From Cyanophora paradoxa (taxonomy: Eukaryota; Glaucocystophyceae; Cyanophorales; Cyanophoraceae), in contig QPMI01000162.1 of assembly GCA_004431415.1 (NCBI GenBank), positions 1 through 64,000 on the forward strand: a stretch of DNA of 64,000 nt, read 5' to 3'. The notes under the pieces are model-generated. The model saw nothing but the letters and a program-made list of their open reading frames with translations. It ran no database searches and was not told where the DNA came from. Of the stretch, positions 1-9,968 are shown piece by piece (the stretch's first letter is position 1; the number at the start of each line of letters is the position of its first letter). The position numbers and the translations under genes were made by a program.

Positions 1-538
1 CGCGGGCCGCGCGCGGGCCCGGCCGCGCGGGCGGCGGGCGGAGGCGATTGCAATTGCGACCCTAGATGGTTCGCCCTCGGCTCCGTGACAGTGAGTCGCG
101 ACTCAGTGACTCTACGTATACCGGTGCGGCCGCCGGGCAGTATACGTATACGTACCGTCTCTCAGAGTGACAGAGTCTACGCCGGCTAGCTCGACGTGCG
201 AGTCGGTGCGACGTCGACTCTCTCGGACGCCGAGTACATGTACAGTGTACACTATAGGCTATAGCTATGTCCTATAGCTCTAGCTATAGGGCTTTCCATA
301 GCTAGAAAAAGGAGTATGTAGTTCGCTTATCAATCGGGGCACCCCCTTCCTTTCCCTTTCCCCGACCCTAGAATCTGACTTTCTCTCTATTCTTGTGTAA
401 TCAGAAAACCTCTTTACACGTTAAACAATCTGTAATAGAAGAACAAAAACGTAATAAAAGTACAAGGTTTTCAATTATCCGAAGAAGACTAGACTAGTGA
501 AATTAAAGGGAAAGGGAAAGATAGAACGAAAGCCTACA
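1..538. other. non-coding stretch with G/C-only start and short palindromes
   Basis: No open frame with protein-like composition is visible. The first ~45 bases are almost only G and C. Further in are short self-complementary stretches of TATACGTATACG and CTATAGCTATAG type and an AT-richer segment around 360-530. It lies downstream of the minus-strand AAA ATPase gene and could hold its 3' untranslated region. Confidence 0.5.
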
Positions 539-539
539 T

Positions 540-3500
540 CATATCCTCGAATTGTTGCCGATCGTCCCGCTTGGTTCCTGGCGGGAGGAGTGTGATTTGA
601 GCACGAAATGGACTGGAGGGCGGGTCCCGAACCGCGGGCGCATCCTCGTCGGCCTCGTCGACGTCGGCCTCGTCGGCCTTGCGCTTGCGGCTGCTGGAGG
701 GCGAGGGATCGGGCGGCGTTGCTCCATCTTCTGCACGAGGATTAAGGTCGGGGCGCGAGGCACGGGTCGGCACTGCGCACCTTTCGGAGAGTCCACGGGC
801 GTGGCGACCGGTACGGGGGCTTGGCGGGCGCCCCTGCCTCGGCCGCGTGCGGCTCCGCGCGCGCGCCCCCGGATACGAGGTGCTTTCTTCGCGGGAGCGA
901 AGCTTTGGCGACCTCTAGGCTTCCGCGGGGCCGTTGCCGGGCGCCCCGCGGTCGCCGCCGATGCTGCGGGCGCCGATGCGGTCGCCGCCGATGCTGCGGG
1001 CGACGCGGGCGCCGACGCGGTCGCCGCCGATGCTGCGGGCGACGCGGGTGCCGACGCAGGCGCCGCGGCCTCCGCCGCGTCCTCGGAAGGCCTCCCTGCG
1101 CGCTTGCCCTGCGAAATGCTTCGCACTGCGCGATGGACCGGCCGTCCGGCGGCTCCTTTAACTCCCTCGGCGGACGGCCTGTTTCACGCTCTCGTAGTCG
1201 ATGTCCCTTTTCCTGTCGTCCTGATCAAGAAAGAACGGGGCACGCGATGGGCCCCGGCGACGGACCTGATGCTTCTGAGTTTTTCCCCGAAAATCTCTCG
1301 AAGACCTGGTACGTGAAGCCCCCGACATTTCGTCCGACGCGAGCTCGTCGAGGTTCACGTCGGCGAAGCACTCCTCGCGGAAGAGATGCTTGTTCGTCGG
1401 GGAGAGTTCCCGCCCCTGCCGCTTCTCGTTCTCCTTAAGGAGCGCCTTCTCGTGCTCGAACTTCATGATGGACTTGATGATCTCGCGGCGGAATTCGGCG
1501 TTGGGTGCGGGAAGGAAGATGCTGCGGAACGGGATTAAACGCGAAGGAATACGTGCAGGACGGCGTACTGCTTGCGGAAGCGACGAAAGAACTTGGCGTC
1601 CATGTCGAGCGGATAGTTGGTCGCGGCGATTACAATCGGACCGCGGCCGGGGTCGCCTGTGCGAACTCGCCGGTGCTCGACCTCGTTGTAGAGTTTGTCC
1701 ATCGCCGTCGCAAACTAACACCCTGTGAGTCGCGGGAGGCGTGCACGAGCACTCGAGCGTACCGTGTTCATGACCTGTTTCTGCAGTTCGTCCAACGACG
1801 CCTTGGAAGCTGGGACGGTCGCATCCACCTCGCTGGACCAAACGTTACCGAGAGCGCCATATTATGCATTGCAGGGAGCGAAAATATACGCACTCGCACA
1901 TTAAGATGACGTCCTGCACGTCGTAGGCGATGTCGAAGAACGCCTCGACGATCTTTGCGGCTTGCCCGTACTGCTGCAAGATCAGGGATGGAACGGGTGC
2001 GCGGGCGAACGGGCGAGCACATATTCGCTGATCTGCGACGGCTTGTACTCGAGGAAGCTGTAGCCGATGCGGCGAGCGAGCTCGCGCGCGAACTGTGACT
2101 TGCCTGTGCCCTGCGCAACGCGAATCAGAGAGCGCGAAGCGGGCCCCCGCGCGGAAGCACGGACCGGGCGGCCGAACAAGAGGACTCCAGTGGGCGAGAG
2201 ACGCTGAAGGGACGGCCACCCGTCCGCCGCCTCGTCTTCCGGGTCGGGTTCCAACCGTTTTGGACCGAGGGCTCCCTCGAGGTCTTCCATGTCCCCTCCG
2301 GAACGACTGGCGACGCAGAGTCGGATAAGGTTCATCGAGGCGCGGGCGACACGCTCGCACATAGGGTGCATGCTCTTGAGGCGCTCGTTGTCGATGAACG
2401 CGTTGCGGATGCCTTCGTGGACGCCGCCCTGAGCAGACGTCCGCCTTGCTCAACGCCGTTTCGAAGTCCACTTTTCTGTCGCGATCGGGAACGTGAGAAC
2501 GGTCGCCCCCGCCGCGAGGTGCGGTTAAGAGCACCGATCCATGTCGGGGGCGGGTCTCGGGCCATCGCGACCGCCATCGGGGTGCAGGTAGAGGGGTTGT
2601 TCGGATGGTAGATCGGATCTCGGGGTCGAGGAGGCATGACAGAAGGGCGTCGTCGCACGCAACCTTTTTCCGCCACGTGTGCTTCCAGCGACCTTCGGAC
2701 GGCTTGATGAGCTCATCTCCGCGCTCGCTTCTGCCGCCTACTCTCCTCGCTCTTCGACGCTCGATCGCCCTTGGGCGGGGCGGCGGGGCGCGGCCGCCGC
2801 GCCGGAGCCGTCGGCGCCGCGCCCGCCCCCGACGCGCGTGCTCCTCCACATCGAGACCGCTGCCAAGAGAGAAGTTGGGCGCGTTGAGCTTCTTCACGTG
2901 CGTTCGCGTCGTTTTCGGGCCATCATGAGCAGACAGGAAACGCCCGGAGCGCCGCGCCGATCTTGCGAATCCGCAGAAGCTGCGAGCGAGGGTCAGGGTG
3001 GCGCCCGCGCGACGAGCGGGATCGGGCGGACCACATCGACCAAATTCTTCTTCCCTTTTCGGTGTCGATGTGATCGACCGTCTTGTCGCGAAAGTCTTGG
3101 ACCGTCCCGACGTTTCGAGGGAGAGCATCTTCGCCCAGTCAGCTTGCCGTGTGGATCTTCATCGAAATCCGCGATCCTCTCCCCGACGAGGCCTCGAATC
3201 CGTTCGCTCAGGGTCTTGCTGCTGATCATGAACGACTCGACCGCTCGCCCGCCTTCTCCGCGCATCCTCCTCCATTATCCGCCGACCCTCGAAGTCGTAG
3301 AAAGGGCGACGTACTGCGACGAAAGAGCTCGTCGGCGGGCAAAGTGGGAATGGGATTGGGGGGCGTTGTACCTGGCAACCATCATGAAGGTCGCGGTGTT
3401 CTCCAGCTCGCCTGCCGTGAGGATGGAAGCTGCCGCCAACATGAACCGATCCAGCTCCCTGTACTTGCTCGGATCGTTCTTGATTTGCGAGATGAGATCC

Positions 3501-4306
3501 ACAGGTGCGGAGGAGGCGAGCCCGCGCATGGCGCGGACAGCTCGCCCGACGCGACGGGTTGACGCTGACAAAGGCGCTGTTGGAGGAGCTTTCGATCGCG
3601 TCCGCCACCACATTGCCCACTGGCGCGGCACCGTGCTCGACGGCAAGGTGCGGCCGGCGAATGCTGAGGTGGTCGAGGACGACCCGCCGAAAGCTGCCAA
3701 GCCAGCCATCCGCGAGATCTCGACGATGGCCTCCGCCTGCGCTCGACCGTCGCGTCGGCGTGACGCGTACGGCCCTTGCGCGGGCGGTCTGGATCGTCGT
3801 CCGAATCGTCGCCAGCTTCTTCGTCCTCCTCGTCCTCCTCGTTCTCCTCGTTTTCTTCTCCTCGGTCGCCGTCGCCGGCTTGCGTCGCCGGCCTTGCCGT
3901 CGCGCGTTCGCCTTCTTGGGACTCCTTTCTTCTGCTGGCGCTGCCCTTTCTTCGGCTTCTTTTCGCTCGCCTTGGCCGAGTCGAACACGCGCTTGAACAG
4001 GTCCACCGCTGGTTTGCTGCCGCTGCAGGCCTCCGGAAGCCCCGCAATGTCGTGGTACTTTGCACAGACGGAGCCTGTGTTCCCGAGATTGACGGCCTCG
4101 GGACTCCTCCGCATTCGCTGCGCGTCGAGCGGTTTACAACGAGACACTCTACACACTCGGTACGATGCGCACCACCCCGCAACCGCGTTCCTGTAGCTGC
4201 GGAAGCGCTCGTCCGAGATGAAGCACGGAAGACACAATCGGCGTCGTGCGCCGCAGTCGGGCTTGCAGAACGAGACCGGAGCAACACACCTGCTTACATA
4301 CGACAC
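540..4306 (-). CDS. multi-exon AAA+ ATPase, Vps4/katanin-like (approximate gene span)
   Basis: The ATPase core is unmistakable once short introns are removed. Removing 2111-2164 creates the P-loop LLFGRPGTGKS, followed by QFARELARRIGYSF. Further downstream come Walker B (ILMCDEVDA, joined across an intron with donor GTGCGTAT near 1890) and sensor 1 with arginine fingers (VIAATNYPLDMDAKFFRRF, about 1574-1640). Then come IFLPAPNAEFRREIIKS and a Vps4-type C-terminal helix (DIDYESVKQAV, about 1160-1210). The family remodels protein complexes such as ESCRT filaments or microtubules, using ATP. Upstream exons (2170-4300) give helical segments, including one starting MRGLASSAPVDLI, and an acidic Glu/Asp stretch near 3830. 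The ORF at 539-1126 is an Ala/Ser/Pro tail with ~39-base imperfect repeats and may be the C-terminus. The exact subfamily, start and N-terminal exons are unsure. Confidence 0.65.
2111..2164 (-). other. 54-bp intron inside the P-loop codons of the AAA ATPase
   Basis: On the minus strand the donor is GTCCGTGC and the acceptor GCGCAG. Removing it turns an interrupted frame into the canonical Walker A motif GRPGTGKS, so the boundaries are fixed by protein conservation. The donor departs from GTRAGT, as do others in this window. Confidence 0.85.
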
Positions 4307-5180
4307 AATGACCTCCGCTGCGGATCGGCGTTAGCGGAGCAGGGCGCGCTCGTCAAAGCGCGCACCCGTCGGCTGGGGCGGCGGGGCGGCGTTCGGCGGC
4401 TCTGCGGGCCTCCGCTCCCGCCCGGCTGCATCCGCTACGCTTAACAGACTGCTCTGCGCGTGGAGCCGAGCTTTCACGGTACCCAGCCGCAACCGTGTAT
4501 CCCATCTGCTAAGACGCGTTCCAGCCGGTCTGCCGCGTTTTTTCGACCCTTTCGGGCATAGTTGACCCCCGGGCCCCTTTCCGACCGTAGCCCCGCATGT
4601 GGACGACAGCGCCGGCGAATTCGTGTGCGTTCGTTTCGTATGCAGCATGGCGCGCATGTCGGCGCGCCCTTGCGTGCCCTCGCGAGCGCGAACACGAGAG
4701 GTCGAGCGAACATCGTGCTCCACACCCCCCAGCCGTGCGTTACTGATACTCCTTGGCTCTCGAAAGATGACTCGCCATCCAACGTTAACACGTACAAAAG
4801 CTCTCTCGAACGCGCAAGAGTTCCTCGAAACCGGAGCAGTTAGTTGGCCATGGGGCCTCCTTTGCCCGCCCGCGTCCCCGCGGCCGTCACGGAGCCGCCC
4901 TGAATCCTTCTAAAGGCTCGACGCAGTCGTCCGCCGCCACTCTTGACGCGCTCGCGCAGATGCCGATCGGGCCCGCGGCGAAGACGATGCAATTGCAAGC
5001 CCTGCGACGCGGTTCGGCTCGTCGCTCCTCGCGCGACCTGCGCCGGGTCGGAGCGAGAGCTTATTATGCTTAGAAACAGGCCGCCGGGGCAGGTGGAGCT
5101 CTCAACGCGCACCTTGGGCGTCGTTCGTCCGCACCCCGGCCCGACGCCCGTTTCGTCTACCAGAGTCATCCCGCCGCGCA
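4307..5180. other. no gene recognised
   Basis: Several overlapping frames are open on both strands, but none matches a known domain or keeps a protein-like composition. Part may be the 5' end of the minus-strand AAA ATPase gene. Confidence 0.35.
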
Positions 5181-5392
5181 GATGGAGGTTATAATTGAGC
5201 TCGCGGAGTACGATGAAAACCGCCCATCGCCGCCCTCCGCCACTCGTCCCCTCACCCCCCCCCCCCCCCCCCCCCCCCGGCGGCCGTCACGGAGCGGCGG
5301 CGCGTTCGTCTAGGGCGGGGCGGCCGCGGCGCCGCCCGTACCCCCCTCGGCCGTCACGGAGCGGCGGCGATTCCGTCTAGGGCGCGGCCGGT
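5178..5392 (+). repeat. degenerate third copy of the mirror-array centre and 66-bp repeats, with C24 run
   Basis: It begins with GCAGATGGAGG followed by a diverged version of the block found at 6716 and 9400. A run of 24 cytosines (5255-5278) follows. Two copies of the ~66-bp unit containing CGGCCGTCACGGAGCGGCGG come next, at about 5285 and 5352. This suggests the array modules downstream were once three. Confidence 0.6.
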
Positions 5393-5393
5393 C

Positions 5394-6633
5394 CGACATC
5401 TCTTTCCTTTGCACCCCCGGCGGCGCGAGGTGAGCCCCTCGCCCGCCGCCGGCGCCCCCCTAGAGGGAACTGACTCGGCTCCGTGACGGGCGGCGGGGGT
5501 AGGCCCGTGTCTGTTTCCTTCGTTCCCCCGGCGGCGCGGTGAGCTCTTCGCCCCCCGCCGGCGCCGCGCTAGAGGGAACTGACTCGGCTCCGTGACGGGC
5601 GGCGGGGGTAGGCCCTCATCTCTTTCCTTCGTACCCCCGGCGGCGCGGTGAGCCCCTCGCCCGACGCCGGCGCCCCCCTAGAGGGAACTGACTCGGCTCC
5701 GTGACGGGCGGCGGGGGTAGGCCCGCATCTCTTTCCTTCGTACCCCCGGCGGCGCGGTAAGCCCCTCGCCCGACGCCGGCGCCGCCCTAGAGGGAACTGA
5801 CTCGGCTCCGTGACGGGCGGCGGGGGTAGGCCCGCATCGCTTTCCTTCGTACCCCCGGCGGCGCGGTGAGCCCCTCGCCCGACGCCGGCGCCCCTCTAGA
5901 GGAAACTGAGTCGGCTCCGTGACGGGCGGCGGGGGTAGGCCCGCATCTCTTTCCTTCGTACCCCCGGCGGCGCGGTAAGCCCCTCGCCCGACGCCGGCGC
6001 CGCGCTAGAGGGAACTGACTCGGCTCCGTGACGGGCGGCGGGGGTAGGCCCGTGTCTCTCTCCTTCGTACCCCCGGCGGCGCGGTAAGCCCCTCGCCCGA
6101 CGCCGGCGCCGCGCTAGAGGGAACTGACTCGGCTCCGTGACGGGCGGCGGGGGTAGGCCCGTGTCTCTCTCCTTCGTACCCCCGGCGGCGCGGTAAGCCC
6201 CTCGCCCGACGCCGGCGCCGCGCTAGAGGGAACTGACTCGGCTCCGTGACGGGCGGCGGGGGTAGGCCCGTGTCTCTCTCCTTCGTACCCCGGCGGCGCG
6301 GTAAGCTCCTCGCCCGACGCCGGCGCCGCGCTAGAGGGAACTGACTCGGCTCCGTGACGGGCGGCGGGGGTAGGCCCGTGTCTCTCTCCTTCGTACCCCC
6401 GGCGGCGCGGTAAGCCCCTCGCCCGACGCCGGCGCCGCGCTAGAGGGAACTGACTCGGCTCCGTGACGGGCGGCGGGGGTAGGCCCGTGTCTCTCTCCTT
6501 CGTACCCCGGCGGCGCGGTAAGCTCCTCGCCCGACGCCGGCGCCGCGCTAGAGGGAACTGACTCGGCTCCGTGACGGCGGGGGTAGGCCCGTGTCTCTCT
6601 CCTTCGTACCCCCGGCGGCGCGGTAAGCTCCTC
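5394..6633 (+). repeat. 109-bp tandem array, about 11 copies
   Basis: The core GGCTCCGTGACGGGCGGCGG recurs about every 109 bases from ~5479 to ~6567. Each unit also carries CTAGAGGGAACTGACTCGG, TTTCCTTCGTACCCCCGG and GCGCGGTAAGCCCCTCGCCC. The long minus-strand frame across it (6114-6812) only translates the repeat. Direct repeats abut without variable spacers, so this is a minisatellite and not a CRISPR array. Confidence 0.95.
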
Positions 6634-6780
6634 GTGTCACCCATATCCCCTAAGTTGTCACTAAGATATATATAAAAAGCCGAATAGATAACGAGTACAA
6701 CTCTCATCCCCGCCCGCGCAGATGGAGGAGCCCACCGACTTCGCGGGGTACGAAGGAAAGAAGACAGAGCCCACCGCCGC
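6634..6780 (+). promoter_or_regulatory. AT-rich central block with TATA-like element between opposed arrays
   Basis: This non-repeated block includes TATATAAAAAG (6669-6679) and GATAACGAGTACAACTC. It then has GCAGATGGAGGAGCCCACC, an ATG that opens a short frame. A second copy lies at 9315-9460 with the same landmarks (AGCCGAAAAGATAACGAG). It sits where the 109-bp array changes orientation into the 66-bp array. A promoter role is inferred only from the TATA-like sequence and conservation between copies. Confidence 0.4.
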
Positions 6781-7035
6781 CCTCCGCCGCCCGTACCCCC
6801 CTCGGCCGTCACGGAGCGGCGGCGATTCCGTCTAGGGCGGGGCGGCCGCGGCGCCGCCCGTACCCCCCTCGGCCGTCACGGAGCGGCGGCGATTCCGTCT
6901 AGGGCGGGGCGGCCGCGGCGCCGCCCGTACCCCCTCGGCCGTCACGGAGCGGCGGCGATTCCGTCTAGGGCGGGGCGGACGCGGCGCCGCCCGTACCCCC
7001 TCGGCCGTCACGGAGCGGCGGCGATTCGGTGTAGG
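6781..7035 (-). repeat. ~66-bp tandem array, inverted relative to the 109-bp array, 4 copies
   Basis: The core CGGCCGTCACGGAGCGGCGG recurs every ~66 bases (about 6805, 6871, 6937, 7003). Its reverse complement shares CCGCCCTAGA, CTCCGTGACGG and GGGGGTA, in that order, with the 109-bp unit. The two arrays are therefore diverged forms of one repeat in opposite orientation. Confidence 0.85.
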
Positions 7036-7355
7036 GCGCGGCCGGTCTCCTTCCTCGGCCGTGCACCGCCTCTACACCCTTCACGTTCAGCCTTTCCCGC
7101 AGTCACGTGCCCTCGTTCGCTTCCACATGCCCTCTACGACGCCTCTTCCGCCCCGTACCCCTCGATACCCCGGCCCGCCCGCCCAACTCCCGCCGTCGCT
7201 CGCGGATCGCGAGCCGACTGCGCGCGCTGTTCTCGAATATACGTGATTTGCGGATTCAAACGATACGCTGGACGCGTGGGGCGGGGAAGGCGCTTTCGCT
7301 CGAATTCAACTGACGGCGTGCTTAAAGGCGGAGCAGACGGTCCCTGGACGCACAT

Positions 7356-7895
7356 TTGCCATCGACCTCGACGATCATGGAGGCCTCTACCGTCGTTCAA
7401 AACGCCGCCCGTCGCATCTCCAGCGCCCTCGTCGCCGGTCGACCGATCGCCCTCGCGCTCCGGACTCCGACCCTGCTCAAGCGCGTCGCCGAGGTCGTCG
7501 AGCCCGCCGTCGCCAGCCTCCTCGTGCGCGCACACGTCGTCGTACTGCCGGAGCCGCGCGGCCACTGGCTCGTCCGCATCACCCCGCCCGGAGCTCAGGA
7601 GCCCGCCTCTTGGGGATCAGCGACCGAACTCCCCGCCTCCGAGAGCGCCGTCCTCGCCCTGCTCGCGGGATTGAGACCGTCGTCGCCCGCTTCGCGCGGG
7701 CCGAGGCGGACGAGCTCTCCGCAAAGATCCTCGCGGATCCGCGCATCGCGCACCTGCGGCGCCGCGTGGGCGTCACGCGCCAGGAGGTACCCGGAGCACC
7801 GAATTCGATCTTCTGTGTTTACGCGGTCGGCCGCGGCGCGAGCCGTAGTTGACGCGTTCGTAGGCTCCGTACAGCTAGAAAACGCAGCGCTATAG
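7356..7895 (+). CDS. unknown protein between the two repeat modules; frame changes near the middle
   Basis: From the ATG at 7377 a frame begins MEASTVVQNAARRISSAL and looks protein-like to about 7660 (LVRAHVVVLPEPRGHWLV). A neighbouring frame then carries the protein-like signal ETVVARFARAEADELSAKIL up to a stop at 7852. A one-base shift or an unseen intron near 7660-7680 would join them into about 155 residues. No domain is recognised. It is flanked on both sides by the mirror arrays and may be cargo of that repeated unit. Confidence 0.35.
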   Translation: MPSTSTIMEASTVVQNAARRISSALVAGRPIALALRTPTLLKRVAEVVEPAVASLLVRAHVVVLPEPRGHWLVRITPPGAQEPASWGSATELPASESAVLALLAGLRPSSPASRGPRRTSSPQRSSRIRASRTCGAAWASRARRYPEHRIRSSVFTRSAAARAVVDAFVGSVQLENAAL

Positions 7896-8294
7896 CTGTA
7901 GCCACGCCGTGATGCAAATTTTAAGCTCGTCGACGTCTGTGATTCGTAAATGCGTACCCCAAATCCGCTGCTCATGGGAGCGAGCCGGGGCGAGCTTTGA
8001 GGCGAGCTGCGAGGCGCGTCGCTGTCTAGCGCTCGTTGCGGGCCTTGCGCTCGCACAGCGAGCGTCCAGCGGGCCAAATCGGCATGAGACCGGAACGTAT
8101 CGTTGCAGCGCCCCCAGCGCGACGCAGATGCGGCGGTTGGCGTGAGAGAGCCGCGGATCGGAGACCTCGGCGGCTCGGATCGCCTCGGCTTCGTGCCGGC
8201 GGATGTGGCGCGCGCCCGAGGTACTTGTAACCTTCGCCTCCGGCCGCAACAGCTTCCGGACGATAGATGGCGGAGGAATGGTGCGCCGTGCCAT
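7890..8294 (-). CDS. small hypothetical basic protein, 134 aa
   Basis: This open frame starts MARRTIPPPSIVRKLL and continues with a helix-like, Arg/Ala-rich stretch (ARHIRRHEAEAIRAAE). It overlaps the end of the plus-strand frame by a few bases. No family is recognised. The order of helices is faintly reminiscent of a histone fold, but that is a guess. The frame is also open by chance in GC-rich DNA, so confidence is low. Confidence 0.2.
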   Translation of the reverse strand: MARRTIPPPSIVRKLLRPEAKVTSTSGARHIRRHEAEAIRAAEVSDPRLSHANRRICVALGALQRYVPVSCRFGPLDARCASARPATSARQRRASQLASKLAPARSHEQRIWGTHLRITDVDELKICITAWLQL

Positions 8295-8559
8295 CGCGCC
8301 GCGCAGCGAGGTCGAGCGCCTTGATAGCTTACATCGCGCAGGCCTGGGTCGTTCGCGGCCGGCGCGGACGAGCTCGAGGCCCGGCGGCCGCGGCCTCGAT
8401 CGAGCGCCCGGAGGCTACGTGCGCGTTCTACCGACACGGCCCGAGCTCCGTGATAGGCGGCGTGGACCAACGCCGGACGGGCGCGCGGCCAACCTAAGCG
8501 GATCCGGAGTCGCGTTCGCGAGCTGTCGCCTTCGTTACGATAGGTGCGCCCGTTCCTCA

Positions 8560-9312
8560 GCGCCGGTGTCGCGTTAGAGGGAACCGACGCGGCTCCGTGA
8601 CGGGCGGCGGGGGTAGGTGCACCCCTCAGGGCCTCCTTCGTTCGTACCCCGCGTAGGCTATGAGCGCCGCGGCCGACGCCGGCGCCGCCCTAGAGGGAAC
8701 TGACGCGGCTCCGTGACGGGCGGCGGGGGTAGGCCCGCATCGCTTTCCTTCGTACCCCCGGCGGCGCGGTAAGCCCTTCGCCCGCCGCCGGCGCCGCCCT
8801 AGAGGGAACCGACTCGGCTCCGTGATGGGCGGCGGGGTAGGCCCGCATCGCTTTCCTTCGTACCCCCGGCGGCGCGGTAAGCCCTTCGCCCGCCGCCAGC
8901 GCCGCCCTAGAGGGAACTGACTCGGCTCCGTGACGGGCGGCGGGGTAGGCCCGCACCTCTTTCCTTCGTACCCCCCGCGGCGCGGTACGCCCCTCGCCCG
9001 ACGCCGGCGCCGCCCTAGAGGGAACTGACTCGGCTCCGTGACGGGCGGCGGGGGTAGGCCCGCATCGCTTTCCTTCGTACCCCCGGCGGCGCGGTAAGCT
9101 CCTCGCCCGACGCCGGCGCCGCCCTAGAGGGAACTGACTCGGATCCGTGACGGGCGGCGGGGGTAGGCCCGCATCTCTTTCCTTCGTTCCCCCCGCGGCG
9201 CGGTGAGCTCTTCACCCGCCGCCGGCGCCGCCCTAGAGGGAACTGGCTCGGCTCCGTGACGGCGGGGGTAGGCCCGTGTCTCTTTCCTTCGTACCCCCGG
9301 CGGCGCGGTAAG
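8560..9312 (+). repeat. second 109-bp tandem array, about 7 copies
   Basis: It has the same unit as the array at 5394, with the core near 8594, 8710, 8818, 8927, 9034, 9145 and 9253. The first units are more diverged (for example, GTGATGGG replaces GTGACGGG at 8822). It ends in GGTAAGCTCCTCGTG, exactly as the first array does before its central block. Confidence 0.93.
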
Positions 9313-9314
9313 CT

Positions 9315-9470
9315 CCTCGTGCTACCCAAACCCCTGAAGTTGTCACTAAGATAAATATTAAAAGCCGAAAAGATAACGAGTACAACTCTCATCCCCGCCC
9401 GCGCAGATGGAGGAGCCCACCGACTTCACGGGGTACGAAGGAAAGAGGACGGAGCCCACCGCCGCCCTCC
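9315..9470 (+). promoter_or_regulatory. second AT-rich central block
   Basis: This is a close copy of the block at 6634-6780, containing AAGTTGTCACTAAGATAA, AGCCGAAAAGATAACGAG and GCAGATGGAGGAGCCCACC. The TATA-like stretch is weaker here (ATAAATATTAAAAG). It again marks the switch from the 109-bp to the inverted 66-bp array. Confidence 0.4.
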
Positions 9471-9730
9471 GCCGCCCGTACCCCCCCTCGGCCGTCACGG
9501 AGCGGCGGCGATTCCGTCTAGGGCGGGGCGGCCGCGGCGCCGCGCGTACCCCCCTCGGCCGTCACGGAGCGGCGGCGCCTCCGTCTAGGGCGGGGCGGCC
9601 GCGGCGCCGCGCGTACCCCCCTCGGCCGTCACGGAGCGGCGGCGCCTCCGTCTAGGGCGGGGCGGCCGCGGCGCCGCGCGTACCCCCCTCGGCCGTCACG
9701 GAGCGGCGGCGATTCCGTCTAGGGTGCGGC
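9471..9730 (-). repeat. second inverted ~66-bp array, 4 copies
   Basis: Copies of CGGCCGTCACGGAGCGGCGG lie at about 9489, 9556, 9624 and 9692. They match the array at 6781-7035 in unit and orientation, completing a second mirror module. Confidence 0.85.
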
Positions 9731-9968
9731 CGGTCTTCTCCCTCCACCGTGTACCCCCTCTTCGGCCATCGCGGTACTTCCTTCCCGCCATCGCAACGCA
9801 TATACCAAGCAATAACTCGCGTACACGCACAGGAGCGGGCGCTTTCCGCCGTCACAGAGCGGATGGGAATCCTCCAAGGCCCGGGTCGGCTCTGTCGAGC
9901 GCGTGAGCGAGCCATCTCCCGCCCCTAGGACAACTGCCCGTCGCTCCGTGACAATACCGATCCTTCGC

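Noticed and set aside
1845-3128. A 427-residue minus-strand ORF
   Set aside because: Its frame is not that of the conserved ATPase motifs except for a short exon; most of it reads out-of-frame exons and introns of the AAA gene.
5394-6633. CRISPR-like array
   Set aside because: The units are 109 bp, contiguous and nearly identical over their full length, without short repeats and unique spacers; no cas-like gene is near. It is a minisatellite.
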